Below, piece by piece: positions 21,801 to 24,084 of a DNA stretch of 24,084 bases. How positions within the stretch are numbered: position 1 is the stretch's first letter; the number at the start of each line of letters is the position of its first letter. Source of the DNA: an uncultured Collinsella sp. Its GTDB lineage: Bacteria; Actinomycetota; Coriobacteriia; Coriobacteriales; Coriobacteriaceae. A model generated the notes under the pieces. The model did not search any database. It worked only from the letters and a program-made list of their open reading frames with translations, and had not been told where the DNA came from. The DNA lies in NCBI GenBank assembly GCA_900764025.1, contig CAAFMM010000345.1, forward strand, positions 1 to 24,084, given 5' to 3'. The position numbers were made by a program, and so were the translations under genes.

Positions 21801-22679
21801 TTACTTGTCGTGAAGGACGGTACCGAGGAAGTCGGCGTCGAAGGGCACGGCTTCGGCAAAGGCGTAGTTGCCGTCGCTGGCGATGAGCAGGTAGTTCTCC
21901 TCGCCGCCAAACTCTGTATCGCCACATGGGACCACCCAGGCGTGAGCGAATACCTCGAGTGCCGTGGCAGCGCAATCGCGCAGGAACGTCACGTCGCTCC
22001 CCCTGTTCGCACTCACGATATTGGCAACATAGATGCCCCCGGGATTCAGGCTGCCCCGCACTAAACGCAACGCCTCAACCGTCGCCAGCTCGCGTACGGG
22101 CTCGGCACCGCCAAAGCAATCGCTCACGACCACGTCGTAGCGACGATGGCCCACGCTCGTCACACCCAAATACGAGCGAGCCTCAGCGGTTATCACCCGC
22201 AGGCGATCGCCCGCCGCGCGCTCCAGCTCGTCTAGGTAGAACCAGCGGCGCGCCAGGCGCGTAACCTCGGCATCGTACTCAATGACGTCCATGCGCAAGC
22301 TCTCGTGCGACATCAGCGCGAACTTGGGATAGGCAAACCCACCGCCACCCAGCATAAGCATACGGTCGATGCCGTGACCATAAGCGTCGCGCATCGCATC
22401 CTCGGACTCAAACACGTCGTCAAACGCACGATAGTACGCAAAGACGGGCTCTGCCCAACGCTCGCCAACGTAACTTGCGCTTTGGTAGACGCCGCCTTGC
22501 ACCAACACGCGAATCTCATCGCCGCCCTCATCGTGCACGCGTTTCACACGCGCCAACCCATTGCGGGTTCGCGCAACCTGCAGACAGGCAGCACGAACAG
22601 CGACGGCGGCCGCACCAAGCGCCGCGGCTCCCAGAGCAACGCCGGCAACGACGCCGGCAGAAACACTCGGCTTGTTCAT
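21801..22679 (-). CDS. Spermidine-synthase-like class I SAM methyltransferase fold protein, membrane-anchored
   Basis: 292 residues. A hydrophobic N-terminal helix (about 9-32, Ala/Val/Gly-rich) may anchor it in the membrane or serve as a signal. The rest is a Rossmann methyltransferase fold of the spermidine synthase type: MLMLGGGGFAYPKFAL as the nucleotide loop, DVIEYDAEVTRLARRWF with the acidic residue after strand 2, ITAEARSYL, then RYDVVVSDCFGGAEPV and ATVEALRLVRGSLNPGG. The aminopropyltransferase acidic substrate site is not clear (SDCFGG instead of a D-x-x-D form), so polyamine synthesis is not assured; other members of the fold are methyltransferases of unknown role. It starts directly after the elp3 stop (TAGATG), with AAAAGGAG at 22686-22693 as its ribosome-binding site. 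Confidence 0.82.
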   Translation of the reverse strand: MNKPSVSAGVVAGVALGAAALGAAAVAVRAACLQVARTRNGLARVKRVHDEGGDEIRVLVQGGVYQSASYVGERWAEPVFAYYRAFDDVFESEDAMRDAYGHGIDRMLMLGGGGFAYPKFALMSHESLRMDVIEYDAEVTRLARRWFYLDELERAAGDRLRVITAEARSYLGVTSVGHRRYDVVVSDCFGGAEPVRELATVEALRLVRGSLNPGGIYVANIVSANRGSDVTFLRDCAATALEVFAHAWVVPCGDTEFGGEENYLLIASDGNYAFAEAVPFDADFLGTVLHDK

Positions 22680-24084
22680 CTAGAGCTCCTTTTGCAGATA
22701 AAGGCCATGGTCATAAAATCCAAGATGGCGATAGTACTCGCGCGTACCGATCGCGCTAATCACGTTGATGCGCGCATAACCCGCATCCCGGGCAATCTCG
22801 CACGCACGCTCAACGAGCAAACGCCCCAACCCGTGATGCTGCGCCGCCTGGCCTTGATCCCCCACGCGCGCCGCCATGCCATACACGTGCACCTCGCGAA
22901 TCATCGCCTCGTCCGGCGTCGTCGGCAACTCATCCGCATGCGCGGCAACAAACGAATGGTCGGGCAGCGACAACCGCAAAAAGCCCACGATTTTGCCCTG
23001 CGGCGTCATCCACTGCAAAAAACGCTCGCGCGTCACCGGCGTCTCGTACGCCACTTCCTCGTCAAGGGTCAGCTCATGCAAGTCGGCACCCGCCGTGCTG
23101 ATCTCGCGATAGCGAATCTCGCGCACCGTCGCACCGTCACCCCGAGCAGCTAGGCGGTTCTCAACGAGCTGACGCAGGTTAGGCTTCTTGTTGCCCACCA
23201 TGATGTCATCGGAGCTAAAATCGCGGATCATGCGGCTGATACGGCAGAACGCCGGCGTCACCACGATGTCGTCGGCCAGCACGTCGAGCAGCTCTTCCTC
23301 GGTATAGGGACGCCACTCGCCGCGCTCGTAACAGCCCACCAGACGCGAGCCCTCGATGAGCGCGCACGGGTAAACCTTGACCTCGTCGGGCATAAAGGCC
23401 CCTTCGGTCATAAAGCGCTCGTAGTCGCGCTTGTCCCCCTCGGGCGTGGCGCCCAGCAAGTTGAGCATAAAATGCGCATGGATCTTAAAGCCAAACAGGC
23501 GCGCAAGCGAAAACGCCCGCTCGATCTGAGCCACCGAAATGCGACGCTCGTTGATATCGAGCAGGTGCTGGTCAAGGCTCTGAATACCCATCTGAATCTT
23601 GGTGCAGCCCAGGCGGCGGATGAGTGTGAGGGCCTGCGGCGTTACTGCATCGGGGCGCGTCTCGATAACGAGCCCCACCACACGATGCTTCGCCGTCTCG
23701 TTGATACGCTGCTGGCGCTCGAGCTCTTCCATCGTTGTCGTTTGCCACTCGGCAACCTCGCCCCACGGCGTACCAGGGCCGTACAGACGACGCACCGCGC
23801 GGTTATAGCCGCCCACGGCAGCATCCACACGCTCCTGCTCGTCGGCAACGCCGGCAGCAAGCTCAGCCTCGTCTGTCGCAATGCCGGCGGCCCGATAGCG
23901 CTCGCGGCGCTCTACTACCACCGGCGGCAGGGCATCGGCGGGAGCGTCATCGAGCAGGCGCCCCGCCTCGGCACGGCTGATGCCCGGACGCGCCAACATG
24001 GGGTTTGCCGCCACGCCGGCGACGGCATCGTCATTGAGCGCACGGAAAAGCTCCGACATAAACCATGTCTGGTACCCTTGCGAA
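22680..24084 (-). CDS. elp3: Elp3-like tRNA U34 modification enzyme, radical SAM plus GNAT (5'-truncated by window edge)
   Basis: The frame is open to the window edge (SQGYQTWF immediately precedes the Met at 24059), so the N-terminal part is missing; about 467 residues are visible. They match Elp3: WFMSELFRALN, the long NETAKHRVVGLVIETRPD segment, KIQMGIQSLDQHLLDINERR, and the HAHFMLNLLGATPEGD block. A GNAT acetyltransferase domain closes it (HHGLGRLLVERACEIARDAG, YYRHLGFYDHGLYLQKEL). The radical-SAM Cys cluster lies upstream, outside the window, so whether it is intact cannot be judged. In archaea and some bacteria this enzyme adds a carboxymethyl group at U34 of tRNA using acetyl-CoA and SAM. 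Its stop abuts the ATG of the next gene. Confidence 0.93.
   Translation of the reverse strand, partial: SQGYQTWFMSELFRALNDDAVAGVAANPMLARPGISRAEAGRLLDDAPADALPPVVVERRERYRAAGIATDEAELAAGVADEQERVDAAVGGYNRAVRRLYGPGTPWGEVAEWQTTTMEELERQQRINETAKHRVVGLVIETRPDAVTPQALTLIRRLGCTKIQMGIQSLDQHLLDINERRISVAQIERAFSLARLFGFKIHAHFMLNLLGATPEGDKRDYERFMTEGAFMPDEVKVYPCALIEGSRLVGCYERGEWRPYTEEELLDVLADDIVVTPAFCRISRMIRDFSSDDIMVGNKKPNLRQLVENRLAARGDGATVREIRYREISTAGADLHELTLDEEVAYETPVTRERFLQWMTPQGKIVGFLRLSLPDHSFVAAHADELPTTPDEAMIREVHVYGMAARVGDQGQAAQHHGLGRLLVERACEIARDAGYARINVISAIGTREYYRHLGFYDHGLYLQKEL

Noticed and set aside
1..24084. CRISPR array, tRNA or rRNA genes, insertion sequences
   Set aside because: I found no evenly spaced repeats, cloverleaf-like segments or transposase-like reading frames; intergenic gaps are mostly too short.

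Overview
The window looks like chromosomal sequence from a high-GC Gram-positive bacterium. The best guess is a gut Coriobacteriia such as Collinsella or a relative. That guess rests on the GC-rich third codon positions, the large fused purine enzyme PurL, an archaeal-style Elp3, an LPXTG-type anchor signal and an anaerobe-type ETF/lactate module. No 16S rRNA or other taxonomic marker is present, so the assignment is inference. There are no tRNAs, rRNAs, CRISPR arrays or recognisable insertion sequences.

Layout. (1) 1-3533: the 3' end of a fused phosphoribosylformylglycinamidine synthase with a strong terminator, then a DMT/EamA exporter. (2) 3634-7168, minus strand: a 7-TM diguanylate cyclase, a 2-keto-3-deoxygluconate permease, and an overlapping AzlC/AzlD amino-acid exporter pair. 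(3) 7270-8082: an HD-domain hydrolase whose stop overlaps the next convergent stop. (4) 8079-11704, minus strand: a tightly coupled three-gene operon coding for an FAD-linked 2-hydroxyacid (probably lactate) dehydrogenase, ETF beta, and ETF alpha with two N-terminal [4Fe-4S] motifs. This matches the composition of electron-confurcating lactate dehydrogenases. (5) 11705-12048: a 344-bp AT-richer intergenic region with several candidate operators. (6) 12049-15234: five coupled genes for small membrane-anchored or secreted proteins, one with an LAQTG sorting signal. This is a candidate cell-surface structure of unknown function. (7) 15353-16069: a DUF554 membrane protein. (8) 16158-21773: TerB_N/TerB_C protein, BrxD-like (DUF2791) ATPase and Lhr/BrxHI-like helicase in one operon. 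(9) 21801-24084, minus strand: the 3' part of elp3 and a spermidine-synthase-like protein coupled to it.

The two regions most likely to hold something undescribed are the TerB/ATPase/helicase module and the secreted-protein operon. The first has two genes typical of type 2 BREX, but no PglX, PglZ or other BREX gene lies beside it, and a TerB-domain protein takes the first position. It may be a stand-alone nucleic-acid surveillance or phage-defence module. It carries a strong inverted repeat with two alternative pairings between the ATPase and helicase genes. In the second, at least two secreted proteins appear to share a domain, the middle gene encodes a minimal anchored peptide of about 30 mature residues, and a large cysteine-rich protein closes the operon.
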